Source: Anaerolineae bacterium
GTDB lineage: Bacteria > Chloroflexota > Anaerolineae > Anaerolineales > Villigracilaceae
Reading direction: 5' to 3'
Assembly (NCBI GenBank): GCA_030123675.1
Contig: JASJYH010000021.1
Location: 1 to 32,716, forward strand
Length of the DNA stretch: 32,716 nt
The notes beneath the pieces are model-generated. The model made no database searches. It had not been told where the DNA came from and worked only from the letters and a program-made list of their open reading frames with translations. Both the position numbers and the translations under genes were made by a program. Below are positions 16,195-24,260 of this stretch, piece by piece (position 1 is the first letter of the stretch; each line of letters begins with the position of its first letter).

Positions 16195-16228
16195 TAAATA
16201 AAAATGAGGTTTTGGACCAATCCTCATT
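16195..16228 (-). terminator. hairpin with U-run, uvrA terminator or LysM leader attenuator
   Basis: On the minus strand AATGAGG and CCTCATT (16222-16228 and 16203-16209) form a seven-base-pair stem with a 12-base loop, followed by TTTTTATTT-like sequence. It lies 75 bp after the uvrA stop and fits an intrinsic terminator. However, the LysM ribosome site begins only a few bases after the T-run, so transcripts of that gene must start upstream of, or within, the hairpin. Confidence 0.65.
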
Positions 16229-16302
16229 CGGCATTTTTAGCACATTCTAACTGAGAACGGGAGATTTAGGTACTTTTGAAACTTCGCGTAATCAAATCGT
16301 CT

Positions 16303-19179
16303 CTAAGAATTCATCAGCTCTTTCAAATACTCTCCAGTGTAAGAGCCTTTGGTAACAGAAACTGTTTCGGGAGTACCCTGGGCGATTATTTCGCCTCCCC
16401 GATCACCACCCTCAGGCCCCAAATCTATTATCCAATCTGCCGTTTTGATGATGTCAAGGTTATGCTCAATGATTAGTACCGTGTTGCCAGTATCGACCAA
16501 GCGTTGTAATACTTCAATCAGTTTGTGCACATCAGCAGCATGGAGTCCAACTGAGGGCTCATCCAGCACGTACAGGGTCCGGCCTGTTGCGCGTTTAGAC
16601 AGCTCTTTTGCCAATTTTACGCGTTGTGCCTCGCCACCACTCAATGTTTGGGCAGGCTGTCCGATGCGTATATAACTTAATCCCACTTCATCCAATAAAT
16701 TTAATTTGTTCATCATGCGTGGAAAAGCTGAGAATTCTTCCAAGGCCTGCTCAACAGTCATATCGAGTATATCTGAAATGCTGTGTCCTTTATATTTGAC
16801 TTGAAGCGTTTCCCGGTTGAAGCGACTGCCATGACATACATCGCAAGGCACGTAAACATCTGGCAAAAATTGCATTTCAATCCGAAGTTGGCCTTGGCCC
16901 TGGCAAGCTTCACATCGACCGCCATGCACATTAAAGGAGAAGCGTCCCGGCTTGTAACCACGCACCTTGCTTTCTGGTAGTTCGGCAAATAATTTCCGAA
17001 TTTCGTCGAACAATCCGGTGTAGGTGCCTGGATTCGAGCGTGGTGTCCGGCCAATAGGGGATTGGTCAATATTAATGACCTTATCAAGCTGGTGTTTGCC
17101 CTCGATCCTCGTATGCTGTCCGGGCATGGTGTGCGCGCCCATTAAATTTGCTGCGAGGGCATTATATAAAACGTCATTCATCAAAGTAGACTTTCCGCTA
17201 CCCGATACTCCGGTAATACAAACAAAATTCCCAAGCGGGATACTTACATCAATCTCTTTTAGGTTGTTTGCCTTTGCTCCAATTATTTTTATGGTTTTCC
17301 CATTGACGTCCCGCCTCTTTTTTGGAATTGGGACCTGCTTGCGGCCCGATAAATATGCTCCAGTAATAGATTTTTTGTTTGCCATTATCGATTTAGGGCT
17401 GCCCTCAGCGATCACACGACCACCATGTTCGCCTGCAGCTGGCCCTAAATCGATAACCCAATCCGCTGTAAGAATGGTTTCGTTATCATGTTCCACAATT
17501 ATGACGGTATTGCCAAGATCGCGGAGTCCCTCCAGAGTATTTAGGAGCCGTTTGTTATCTCGAGGGTGCAATCCAATTGAAGGTTCGTCAAGCACGTATA
17601 AAACACCTACGAGTTGCGAGCCAATCTGAGTAGCCAGCCGGATTCGCTGGGCTTCACCGCCAGAAAGCGTCCTGGCGGAACGGTTTAGTGTAAGGTAGTC
17701 TAGACCAACATTTACCAGGAAATTTAGGCGTTCTTGGACTTCCTTAATCACCCGCTCTGCAATCGCCTTCTGCCGTGCATTCAAGGAGGATTTCTTGCCA
17801 GATATTTTTTTTATCCACTTAAGAGTAGTTAAGATCGGCCAGCTTGTTAAAGAGATGATGTTGACATCCTCAATCAATACTGCCAATGCTGCCGGATTTA
17901 GCCGCGCTCCCTTACAGGTTGGGCAAGGCCGATCAGACATAAATTCGCTGATTTTACCCCGGATGTATTCTGAGCTGGTCTCTCGGTAACGTCGTTCTAG
18001 ATTTCCGATTACACCCTCGAAGGCACGCGTGAAGTTGAACTCGTTTCCATTGGCGCTTTTATAGCGCATTTTGATTTCTTTTCCATTTGTGCCATATAAA
18101 ACGATATCAAGCTGCTCTTTTGTAAGTTCTTTTACTGGTATATCAAGATCGATTTTATAAAATTGGGCTGCCCCTTCTAAGGTTTGCCAATAATAACCCC
18201 CCTCCTCTTTTGGACCGCTCCATTCCAAACTTGCTATGGCCCCTTCATTTAAGGTCCGTTCTGGATCTGGGATGATGCGGTCAGGGTGAATTTCCAATTT
18301 GTTCCCTAAGCCCTGGCATGCTGGGCAGGCGCCATGAGGTGTGTTGAATGAGAACGTTCGTGGTTCAATTTCGGGAACCGTACTGCCATGTTCGGGGCAA
18401 GCCAGGTGTTCCGAGAAATGGATATCTTCTTCCTTGTCCACGATCTTGATCGTGATATAGCCATCTCCGAATTTAAGGGCTGTTTCAACTGAATCGGTCA
18501 GGCGTGTGCGTGCAGCCTGTCCTTCTTCTTCGTTTTCTTCGGCCTTGATCACAAGGCGATCTACCACTGCTTCAATCGTGTGTTGTTTGTATCGATCTAG
18601 GCTAATTTCATCGTCTAGGCTAAGGATTTCACCATCCACTCGTGTACGGACAAATCCTGCCTTTCGGATTTCCTCAAAAACTGCCTGGTAGGTACCTTTT
18701 CGACCGCGGACAAGCGGTGAAAGGATCATGATCCGGCTGCCCTCGGGCAATTTTTCAATTGAGTCTACAATCTCTTGAGCCGATTGCTTCGTTACTTCCC
18801 GGCCGCATACCGGACAATGTGGGATACCCACACGCGCAAATAATAAACGTAAATAATCATAAATTTCGGTTACCGTACCGACTGTAGAGCGTGGATTATG
18901 TGATGTAGATTTCTGATCAATAGCAACAGCGGGTGATAAGCCTTCAATGTAATCCACGTCTGGTTTGTCCATTTGGCCTATGAATTGACGTGCATAGGCT
19001 GATAGGGATTCGACATAGCGCCTTTGGCCTTCAGCGAAAATAGTATCGAAAGCCAGGGAGGATTTTCCTGAACCCGACAAACCTGTAATAACCACCAATT
19101 TTTCGCGTGGAATTTCTACAGTAATGTTTTTCAGATTATGAACGCGTGCGCCTACCACACGAATTACATTGGATGACAT
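16303..19179 (-). CDS. uvrA: excinuclease ABC subunit A
   Basis: UvrA recognises bulky DNA lesions and loads UvrB in nucleotide excision repair. The 958-residue protein is full length, with two ABC ATPase modules. The first has Walker [10 protein letters not shown] near residue 33 and the signature in [12 protein letters not shown]; the second has GVSGSGKST and [11 protein letters not shown]. The zinc-binding pairs are in place: CPVCG in the signature I insertion, CPTCKGARL, and CEACQGQG with CDVCHGSRF. The ATG is preceded by AAGGA about six bases away. An imperfect dyad at 19211-19229 upstream could be an operator. It is the first gene of its own minus-strand unit and diverges from the sigma-factor operon. 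Confidence 0.98.
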   Translation of the reverse strand: MSSNVIRVVGARVHNLKNITVEIPREKLVVITGLSGSGKSSLAFDTIFAEGQRRYVESLSAYARQFIGQMDKPDVDYIEGLSPAVAIDQKSTSHNPRSTVGTVTEIYDYLRLLFARVGIPHCPVCGREVTKQSAQEIVDSIEKLPEGSRIMILSPLVRGRKGTYQAVFEEIRKAGFVRTRVDGEILSLDDEISLDRYKQHTIEAVVDRLVIKAEENEEEGQAARTRLTDSVETALKFGDGYITIKIVDKEEDIHFSEHLACPEHGSTVPEIEPRTFSFNTPHGACPACQGLGNKLEIHPDRIIPDPERTLNEGAIASLEWSGPKEEGGYYWQTLEGAAQFYKIDLDIPVKELTKEQLDIVLYGTNGKEIKMRYKSANGNEFNFTRAFEGVIGNLERRYRETSSEYIRGKISEFMSDRPCPTCKGARLNPAALAVLIEDVNIISLTSWPILTTLKWIKKISGKKSSLNARQKAIAERVIKEVQERLNFLVNVGLDYLTLNRSARTLSGGEAQRIRLATQIGSQLVGVLYVLDEPSIGLHPRDNKRLLNTLEGLRDLGNTVIIVEHDNETILTADWVIDLGPAAGEHGGRVIAEGSPKSIMANKKSITGAYLSGRKQVPIPKKRRDVNGKTIKIIGAKANNLKEIDVSIPLGNFVCITGVSGSGKSTLMNDVLYNALAANLMGAHTMPGQHTRIEGKHQLDKVINIDQSPIGRTPRSNPGTYTGLFDEIRKLFAELPESKVRGYKPGRFSFNVHGGRCEACQGQGQLRIEMQFLPDVYVPCDVCHGSRFNRETLQVKYKGHSISDILDMTVEQALEEFSAFPRMMNKLNLLDEVGLSYIRIGQPAQTLSGGEAQRVKLAKELSKRATGRTLYVLDEPSVGLHAADVHKLIEVLQRLVDTGNTVLIIEHNLDIIKTADWIIDLGPEGGDRGGEIIAQGTPETVSVTKGSYTGEYLKELMNS

Positions 19180-19536
19180 TGATATCCTTAGAGATTATCT
19201 TGAAACAGACGAATATAGTACATCTATTCCATTGATAATGATTAATTTAAGCGAAATATAATTATACCAGCCGGTCAAAACATTTAAAAGGTACAACTTT
19301 TGCGAAAATTACACCCGGCACTAGTTCAATATTTATCAAATTGTAGGCAATCCTGTAGTTTATTTATTAGTCGTATATATATTATCTAATGTGGATATCA
19401 ATTATTAATCCTTAAACTGAGCATATACAAAAGGAATTAAATATATTTATTTCTAAAGTGACATGATATACTGACTGAAACTTCTCAAATCCGGTGGGGT
19501 TATCTTAATTAATGCTTCTGCCGGTAGGGTCTGTTA
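19180..19536. other. 357-bp AT-rich divergent spacer between uvrA and the sigma operon
   Basis: This AT-rich spacer holds the start regions of two divergent units. Near uvrA is the imperfect dyad GAATA-N9-TATTC (19211-19229). Near the sigma gene is an extended -10 at 19464-19472. A weak nested inverted repeat, GCCGG/CCGGC at 19270-19319 around AAAAG/CTTTT, lies in the middle; its meaning is unknown. No gene or RNA family was recognised. Confidence 0.5.
19464..19472 (+). promoter_or_regulatory. extended -10 promoter of the sigma-DegV operon
   Basis: TGATATACT combines an upstream TG with TATACT one base later, a good extended -10. The matching -35 region is poor. Transcription would begin about 57 bases before the sigma-factor GTG start at 19537. 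Confidence 0.5.
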
Positions 19537-20109
19537 GTGCCGGAAAAAGAATACGAAGAAACTGAAGTACTAAAACGGGCCTCAGAAGGGGACCGTGATG
19601 CGTTTGGTGAACTTTATGAACATTATATTGACCGCATATTCAATTATGTTTACTATCGAACGGGAAATACGCATGATGCTGAAGATCTCACCGCACGAGT
19701 TTTTCAAAGGGCGATGAATCACATCCATAATTATACAGATCGAGGAGTCCCATTCTCGGCTTGGTTATATCGCATAGCGCATAATTTGGTAGCTAACTGG
19801 CACCGTGACCGAAGTCGTAAACAAGAAATTCCTATTCACGATGTTCCTGTAATTAAAGCACAGGGAAATCATCCTGAATTGTCTCTGGTTCGCTCAGAAG
19901 AACAGGAGGCACTTCTCAAACTTATTCGGAAATTGCCACCTGAGAGGCAGCATCTGCTGATATTAAAGTTTGTTGAAAATCTTTCCAACAGTAAAATAGG
20001 GCAAATTATGGGGCGTAGTGAGGGGGCAATTAAAAGCCTATATCATCGTACACTCCTGTCCCTACGCGATCAAGCAGATGATCAATCACTAGACCTAGAA
20101 GGAGACTAG
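19537..20109 (+). CDS. ECF-like RNA polymerase sigma factor
   Basis: A 190-residue sigma-70 family factor of the extracytoplasmic-function size. Region 2 is seen in DAFGELYEHYIDRIFNYVYYRTG...DAEDLTARVFQRAM...WLYRIAHNLVANWHRD, and region 4 in KLIRKLPPERQHLLILKFVENLSNSKIGQIMGRSEGAIKSLYHRTLLSLR, a helix-turn-helix for the -35 region. The start is GTG at 19537, with AGGG seven bases upstream. It heads a plus-strand operon with a DegV gene four bases later and a small membrane protein. No zinc-finger anti-sigma (HxxxCxxC) is present, so control could rest on the membrane protein or on transcription. Regulated genes are unknown. Confidence 0.88.
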   Translation: MPEKEYEETEVLKRASEGDRDAFGELYEHYIDRIFNYVYYRTGNTHDAEDLTARVFQRAMNHIHNYTDRGVPFSAWLYRIAHNLVANWHRDRSRKQEIPIHDVPVIKAQGNHPELSLVRSEEQEALLKLIRKLPPERQHLLILKFVENLSNSKIGQIMGRSEGAIKSLYHRTLLSLRDQADDQSLDLEGD

Positions 20110-20113
20110 AAAT

Positions 20114-20956
20114 ATGTTAAGAATAGTTACGGACGGTGCTGCGGATTTGTTACCGGATTGGTCCAAAAAATATAATATTGATATCATTCCAATCAATATA
20201 ATGTTTGGAGAAAAATCTTATCTTCAAGGAGTGGATTTAGACAATGAAGGCTTTTACTCAATTGTCGAGGAGAACAAGATAATCCCTAAAACCTCACAGC
20301 CGACACCACATCAATTTATTGAATTCTATCGAAAGAACGCAAGTAAGGGCGATACGATTTTATCTATTCACATCACAGCAAAATTATCTGGTACTTATGC
20401 TTCAGCGGTTTCAGCTGCAGAAGAACTGAAAGATGAATTTAAGGTAATTCCAATTGATTCAGCCAACGGCTCACTCGGCATCGGCATGCTGTGCCGGGAA
20501 GCCCGAAAACTGGAGAAAGCGGGGAAAAGTGTAGATGAAATTGTTAAGTATATAGAGGGGATTAAAAATAAAGTTCGCATAATCTTGACACTTGACACAC
20601 TAGAGTATGCAAAGATGTCTGGGAGGGTAAAAACCTTGCAGGCGGCGCTTGCTTCGCTTCTCAATGTTAAGCCTATCGCCATTCTTAAAGATGGTGACCT
20701 GAGTATGACTGAAAAGGTTCGAACAAGAAGAGCTGCTTTAGAAAGAGTGATAGAGATTGGGAAAGAAGAATATGGTAATAATCCAGTATATTTAGGTGTA
20801 GTTCACGCACGCGATCTGAAATCAGGTCAGTCCCTTCTTGATGAAGCCAAGAAAATATTTAATCATAAAGAAACCATGATTAGTGAGCTTTCAATATCTA
20901 TTGCTGCTAATCTAGGTCCGGGAACAGTTGGATTGGTCTTGTACCCGGTAGGATAG
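20114..20956 (+). CDS. DegV family fatty acid-binding protein
   Basis: A DegV/FakB-type protein of 280 residues. DegV proteins bind one fatty acid; FakB members present it to the kinase FakA. The N-terminus IVTDGAADLLPDW carries the family DS(T/A)-like start (here DGAAD). The motif KTSQPTPHQF at about 60-69 is the conserved TSQP phosphate-binding loop, followed by ILSIHITAKLSGTYASAV and the C-terminal ISIAANLGPGTVGLVLYP. A FakA kinase is not seen in the window. The ribosome site AAGGAG lies within the end of the sigma gene, nine bases before the ATG, so translation is coupled. The pairing with a sigma factor suggests that a lipid state is linked to its activity; this is inference. Confidence 0.92.
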   Translation: MLRIVTDGAADLLPDWSKKYNIDIIPINIMFGEKSYLQGVDLDNEGFYSIVEENKIIPKTSQPTPHQFIEFYRKNASKGDTILSIHITAKLSGTYASAVSAAEELKDEFKVIPIDSANGSLGIGMLCREARKLEKAGKSVDEIVKYIEGIKNKVRIILTLDTLEYAKMSGRVKTLQAALASLLNVKPIAILKDGDLSMTEKVRTRRAALERVIEIGKEEYGNNPVYLGVVHARDLKSGQSLLDEAKKIFNHKETMISELSISIAANLGPGTVGLVLYPVG

Positions 20957-20966
20957 TAATAGATTT

Positions 20967-21239
20967 ATGAGTAAGCAAGAAGATAAAAATTCTTTTGAAA
21001 ATTTAGAATACATAGAATCTTACCTTGCTGGTACCCTTAAGTCGGTTGAACCTCCAAAGGACTTTTCGCAACGCCTGCGTAAACGAATCCGTATCCCAAC
21101 CCGAGAGGAGCTCGTGAGCAGATTACGGGATTGGAAGCGGCTCTATATTATCTTTGGCAGTGTGATGGCTGGTATGCTAATGATCATCACAATCGCCCGC
21201 TCACTTTATTATTTGTTTGGGCACAAGAAGATAGTATAA
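20967..21239 (+). CDS. small single-helix membrane protein, possible anti-sigma partner
   Basis: An unrecognised 90-residue protein. The first 55 residues are polar and basic (for example SYLAGTLKSVEPPKDFSQRLRKRIRIP), followed by one hydrophobic helix (YIIFGSVMAGMLMIITIARSLYYL at about 59-82) and a short basic end. The ATG at 20967 lies ten bases after the DegV stop, so it is the third gene of the sigma operon. Position and shape resemble small membrane proteins that hold sigma factors at the membrane, but it lacks the zinc-binding anti-sigma motif. The basic C-terminus after the helix suggests a cytoplasmic end on that side, so topology is unclear. A role as anti-sigma is a guess from context. 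Confidence 0.6.
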   Translation: MSKQEDKNSFENLEYIESYLAGTLKSVEPPKDFSQRLRKRIRIPTREELVSRLRDWKRLYIIFGSVMAGMLMIITIARSLYYLFGHKKIV

Positions 21240-21277
21240 GACTAATTCATTTCAATAATACCAGGCAGATAGTTACC

Positions 21278-21604
21278 CTATTCAGATAACAGTCCTTCGC
21301 ACAACAACCGCGCCTCCTGAATCAAATTGACATCAATAGGCAACTTCGAATCTTCAGTAATTCGTAAGGTTAAATTTTTGGCAGCTCTTCTAATTTCTGT
21401 AGAGAGATGTTTTTCACCAGAAATCATTTCTAACAAGTCGTATGAACTTGGTTTACGGATAGTTTCACCACGACGAGTGAAGTATTCACGGATTGCGATT
21501 CCTGCGGCGCGGCGAGCGCAAACACGAGCCCGGCCTTCGTTTCCGCTAGAACGCGCAGTTTGAGCATTGTCAATTTCAAGATTGAAGTTAGTTTGCCAAT
21601 CCAT
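21278..21604 (-). CDS. small HEPN-like helical protein
   Basis: A 108-residue all-helical hypothetical protein. The segment NAQTARSSGNEGRARVCARRAAGIAIREYF resembles the first helices of HEPN domains (alternating A, R and long helices with 'ARxxARRA'). The later stretch LSTEIRRAAKNLTLRITED and the closing NLIQEARLLCEGLL continue the helix pattern. The catalytic RxxxxH of RNase-type HEPN proteins is not visible, so an inactive or non-enzymatic form is more likely. Its ATG is preceded, six bases away, by the palindromic element TTGGG-ATAA-CCCAA (minus strand), which may act as an operator or leader hairpin. It stands alone between the sigma operon, which converges on it, and a GT2 gene. Confidence 0.6.
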   Translation of the reverse strand: MDWQTNFNLEIDNAQTARSSGNEGRARVCARRAAGIAIREYFTRRGETIRKPSSYDLLEMISGEKHLSTEIRRAAKNLTLRITEDSKLPIDVNLIQEARLLCEGLLSE

Positions 21605-21709
21605 AGATGTTTGGGTTATCCCAATATGTTTATATAGCGGAAACAGATTAAATTCCAGGATGAACGATTAATTAATAATTTGGTATTCATAATTTCTCTC
21701 GGGGTTTCG

Positions 21710-22393
21710 CTAGTCTAATATCCGGTATTTTAGTAAAGTCCATACAGCTACAAAGGCATCCTTGAGTTTAATCTTCTTGCCCTCTGAGTAATCGCGTGGA
21801 TTAAAGGTAATTGGCACCTCAAATATCCGGTATTTCCGTTTCAAAACTTTGGCTGTAAATTCTGGTTCAAAATCAAATCGTTTTGCATGCAATGTTATCC
21901 CTTCCAAAACTTTGCGGCGAAATACTTTATAACCGGTTTCCATATCGCTAAGGATGGTGTTGTAAAGAATATTGGTTAACAAAGTAAGCATAAAATTTGC
22001 AACCATATGCCAAAACATAACCACACGCCGGGGTCCGCCGAGGAAGCGTGAACCATACACAACATCGGCCACACCTTCTAAAATAGGTTTTAGCAAAGCG
22101 GGGTAATCTCGCGGGTCGTACTCAAGATCTGCATCTTGAATAAGTAAAATATCACCTTTTGATTTCGCCAAGCCCGAGCGAACAGCTGCACCTTTACCGA
22201 GATTTTTATCATGCAATATGACCTGAATCTTATCTTCCTTTTCTAATTTTTTTAATAGGTCCCTCGTACCGTCACTAGAATTATCATCAACTAATATTAT
22301 TTCCCACGCTAGCTTGGTTGCCTTAACCCGTTTGACAATTTCTAGAATGCTTTCAACTTCATTGTAAATGGGGATTATGACTGAAAGTTTCAT
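21710..22393 (-). CDS. family 2 glycosyltransferase (DPM1-like)
   Basis: A 227-residue GT2 enzyme of the dolichyl/polyprenyl-phosphate sugar transferase type. VIIPIYNEVE opens the chain, ILVDDNSSDGT at about 33-43 contacts the nucleotide, and QDADLEYDP supplies the DxD metal ligands Asp87 and Asp89. The later YGSRFLGG and DMETGYKVFRR segments match GT2 lipid-sugar enzymes, and the C-terminal VPITFNPRDYSEGKKIKLKDAF is the usual end. A short hydrophobic helix lies around 133-150. It probably makes a polyprenyl-phosphate hexose for envelope glycosylation. The ATG at 22393 is preceded at only eight bases by TATAAT, with no Shine-Dalgarno site, pointing to a leaderless message. It diverges from the AAA+ gene. 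Confidence 0.87.
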   Translation of the reverse strand: MKLSVIIPIYNEVESILEIVKRVKATKLAWEIILVDDNSSDGTRDLLKKLEKEDKIQVILHDKNLGKGAAVRSGLAKSKGDILLIQDADLEYDPRDYPALLKPILEGVADVVYGSRFLGGPRRVVMFWHMVANFMLTLLTNILYNTILSDMETGYKVFRRKVLEGITLHAKRFDFEPEFTAKVLKRKYRIFEVPITFNPRDYSEGKKIKLKDAFVAVWTLLKYRILD

Positions 22394-22401
22394 AGTTTGG
22401 G

Positions 22402-22407
22402 ATTATA
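22402..22407 (-). promoter_or_regulatory. -10 element of a likely leaderless GT2 promoter
   Basis: Read on the minus strand, TATAAT is followed by CCCAAACT and then the ATG of the GT2 gene. The start site would fall at the ATG itself. No ribosome-binding site fits between them, and no good -35 is seen. Confidence 0.55.
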
Positions 22408-22446
22408 ACCGGTATAAGAGGATCATTCTTCTTTATATTTTTGCCA

Positions 22447-22455
22447 TGCTATAAT
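22447..22455 (+). promoter_or_regulatory. extended -10 promoter of the AAA+ gene
   Basis: TGCTATAAT is a perfect extended -10. It lies inside the longest frame of the AAA+ gene, so the true start must be downstream; the ATG at 22492, about 30 bases past the expected transcript start, fits. Confidence 0.6.
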
Positions 22456-22491
22456 CGAATAACCGTCGAAGTAATTTCGGTGATATATTTT

Positions 22492-23832
22492 ATGACAAAT
22501 CCTTTGCAAGAAGTCGCACCCGCACCTCCGGCAAGTTCTGATTTTATACCCTCTCAAATTACCAGTGTAGAAGAAACTGGTTTGAATCCTCTTTGGTTGC
22601 AGGATTTGGCTATAAAAATATTATATTCACGGGGTTATCTCAGCGGCTTTACAGTAGCAGAGGAAATTGCTCTTCCCTTCCCTGGTGTAACTGATCAAAT
22701 TCTGGTTGCTTTAAAAACAGATAAATTGATTGAGGTAAAATCATCACAAGGGGGCTTGGGTGAGGGAGGTTATACCTACGGGATAACTAATGCAGGTGCA
22801 CAGCGGGCTCGGGAAGCATTAGATCGAAGTCAATACGCTGGACCAGCTCCTGTTCCGTTTGAAGTATATAACGAATCTATTCGCCGCCAAAAGAGCGGTA
22901 GGATGACTGTTACATCCCGTACGATGAGGAAGATCCTTTCACAATTGGTAATCTCAGAATCAACCTTTCAACGCTTAGGGCCGGCGCTAAACTCAGGCAC
23001 ATCAATATTCATGTATGGCCCACCTGGTAATGGTAAAACTAGTATTGCACGAGCCTTTGGCAACCTGGTATTAAGCCAGAATATGTTTATCCCTTATGCA
23101 CTTTATTTAGATGGACAAGTTGTTAAGGTTTATGACGAAGTGAGCCATCAACTTGCTCCGGATGGAAACTCAGACTCGCTGAATACGACTACAAATAAAT
23201 TAAGAACAAATACTCGTCGAGATCCTAGATGGGTAAAAATCCGCCGACCATTTATCGTGACGGGCGGTGAGTTAACCTTAGAAGGCCTAGATCTTGTTTA
23301 TGATGAGACCCATAAATTCTACGAAGCCCCTTTCCAAGTCAAAGCCAACGGCGGAATATTGCTCATTGATGATTTTGGCAGGCAACAAATTAGACCCAGA
23401 GATTTGCTCAATCGTTGGATCGTTCCGTTGGAGAATCGCGTAGATTATCTAACGTTACACAATGGCAGAAAAATTGAAGTTCCCTTTGAAGTCTTGATTG
23501 TATTTTCCACAAATTTACCGCCCAAAGATTTGGTAGACGAAGCCTTTTTGCGCCGTTTGCGCCATAAAATTGAAATTGGCGATCCATCCTACGAGGATTA
23601 CCGTGAAATATTTAAACGGGTTTCGGAAAATAAAGGGGTAGAATATGATGATCAGGGCCTTGCCTATCTCTTACAAGAATGGTATATCAAACGCAACCGA
23701 AAGTTACGAGCTTCGCACCCCCGCGACCTTTGCGATCAAATCCTCGATATCTCTAGCTACCTATCTGTCTCGCCCGTCATGAATCGTGAGATGATTGATA
23801 AAGCTGCAAAGGCATATTTTGTAGATATTTAG
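22492..23832 (+). CDS. AAA+ ATPase with N-terminal winged-helix-like domain
   Basis: A 446-residue cytoplasmic ATPase. The first 30 residues are a Pro-rich disordered segment, then a winged-helix-like region (about 31-115, WLQDLAIKILYSRGYLS...YGITNAGAQRAREALD). The AAA+ core has Walker A MYGPPGNGKTS (176-183), Walker B ILLIDDFGR at 289-296, a sensor-1 type VFSTNLPP, and the Arg-rich FLRRLRHKI that may supply an arginine finger. A C-terminal helical lid follows. Similar proteins occur in Chloroflexota and some proteobacteria, where they are sometimes annotated as Flp pilus-associated ATPases; I cannot confirm that role, and no pilus genes are near. The start was set by the promoter and a GGTGA site ten bases before ATG 22492. 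Confidence 0.82.
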   Translation: MTNPLQEVAPAPPASSDFIPSQITSVEETGLNPLWLQDLAIKILYSRGYLSGFTVAEEIALPFPGVTDQILVALKTDKLIEVKSSQGGLGEGGYTYGITNAGAQRAREALDRSQYAGPAPVPFEVYNESIRRQKSGRMTVTSRTMRKILSQLVISESTFQRLGPALNSGTSIFMYGPPGNGKTSIARAFGNLVLSQNMFIPYALYLDGQVVKVYDEVSHQLAPDGNSDSLNTTTNKLRTNTRRDPRWVKIRRPFIVTGGELTLEGLDLVYDETHKFYEAPFQVKANGGILLIDDFGRQQIRPRDLLNRWIVPLENRVDYLTLHNGRKIEVPFEVLIVFSTNLPPKDLVDEAFLRRLRHKIEIGDPSYEDYREIFKRVSENKGVEYDDQGLAYLLQEWYIKRNRKLRASHPRDLCDQILDISSYLSVSPVMNREMIDKAAKAYFVDI

Positions 23833-24260
23833 TTTCTCACTTGCTTTACCGAGATATAGGATACCTTGCCTCCGTTAATAAATTGTCCCTTTAAATAAAT
23901 AATTTATGTTTTCATACAAGTGGGATTGATCCAGCTGCAAGATATTTAGATATGAAAATATTTTGAATAGGAATAAGAGAGTAAAAAAATTTGAGCCTCA
24001 TCGGTCAGAGTGTGCACGGATCGGGATTTATTCTATTTTGGAAATAGCGTTACAATTTTATCCATAAATATCTAAAGATACGTTATCACGGGCTTGTGTC
24101 TCACACTGACCCGAGCCTGCTACGTAAATCCCAGAAGGATTCTTGGTCTTGGTTAATTTATCTGGGGGCTAATTAATTCTGGTAAACTTTTAATTGCACT
24201 CGAAAATGTTGTCGCTGTAATTATTCCAAATTGAGAGAGTATTGGTATATTAATAATCCA
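23833..24260. other. 428-bp spacer with possible structured leader RNA
   Basis: The spacer ahead of the GH3-like gene contains interleaved complementary segments (24003-24166, listed separately). The first 160 bases are AT-rich without recognised features. No tRNA, known riboswitch or small ORF was found. The ribosome site of the GH3-like gene is not obvious either. Confidence 0.5.
24003..24166 (+). ncRNA. candidate structured RNA with pseudoknot-like and alternative pairings
   Basis: GGTCAG-AG-TGTG (24003-24014) can pair with CACACTGACC (24102-24111) with a two-base bulge, and GGGATTTA (24023-24030) with TAAATCCC (24125-24132). The order is A-B-A'-B', so both helices together would form an H-type pseudoknot with a long middle segment. 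Alternatively, CGGG/CCCG around TGTG-TCT-CACA (24089-24113) makes a local hairpin excluding A', and CCCAGA (24130-24135) with TCTGGG (24161-24166) competes with B'. Mutually exclusive pairings upstream of a gene are what regulatory leaders show. No known riboswitch family was recognised; chance or a DNA-level repeat is possible. Confidence 0.3.

Noticed and set aside
24003-24132. Complementary segments considered as inverted ends of a small mobile element
   Set aside because: The pairs are interleaved (A-B-A'-B') rather than true terminal inverted repeats, and no target duplication or transposase remnant is visible.
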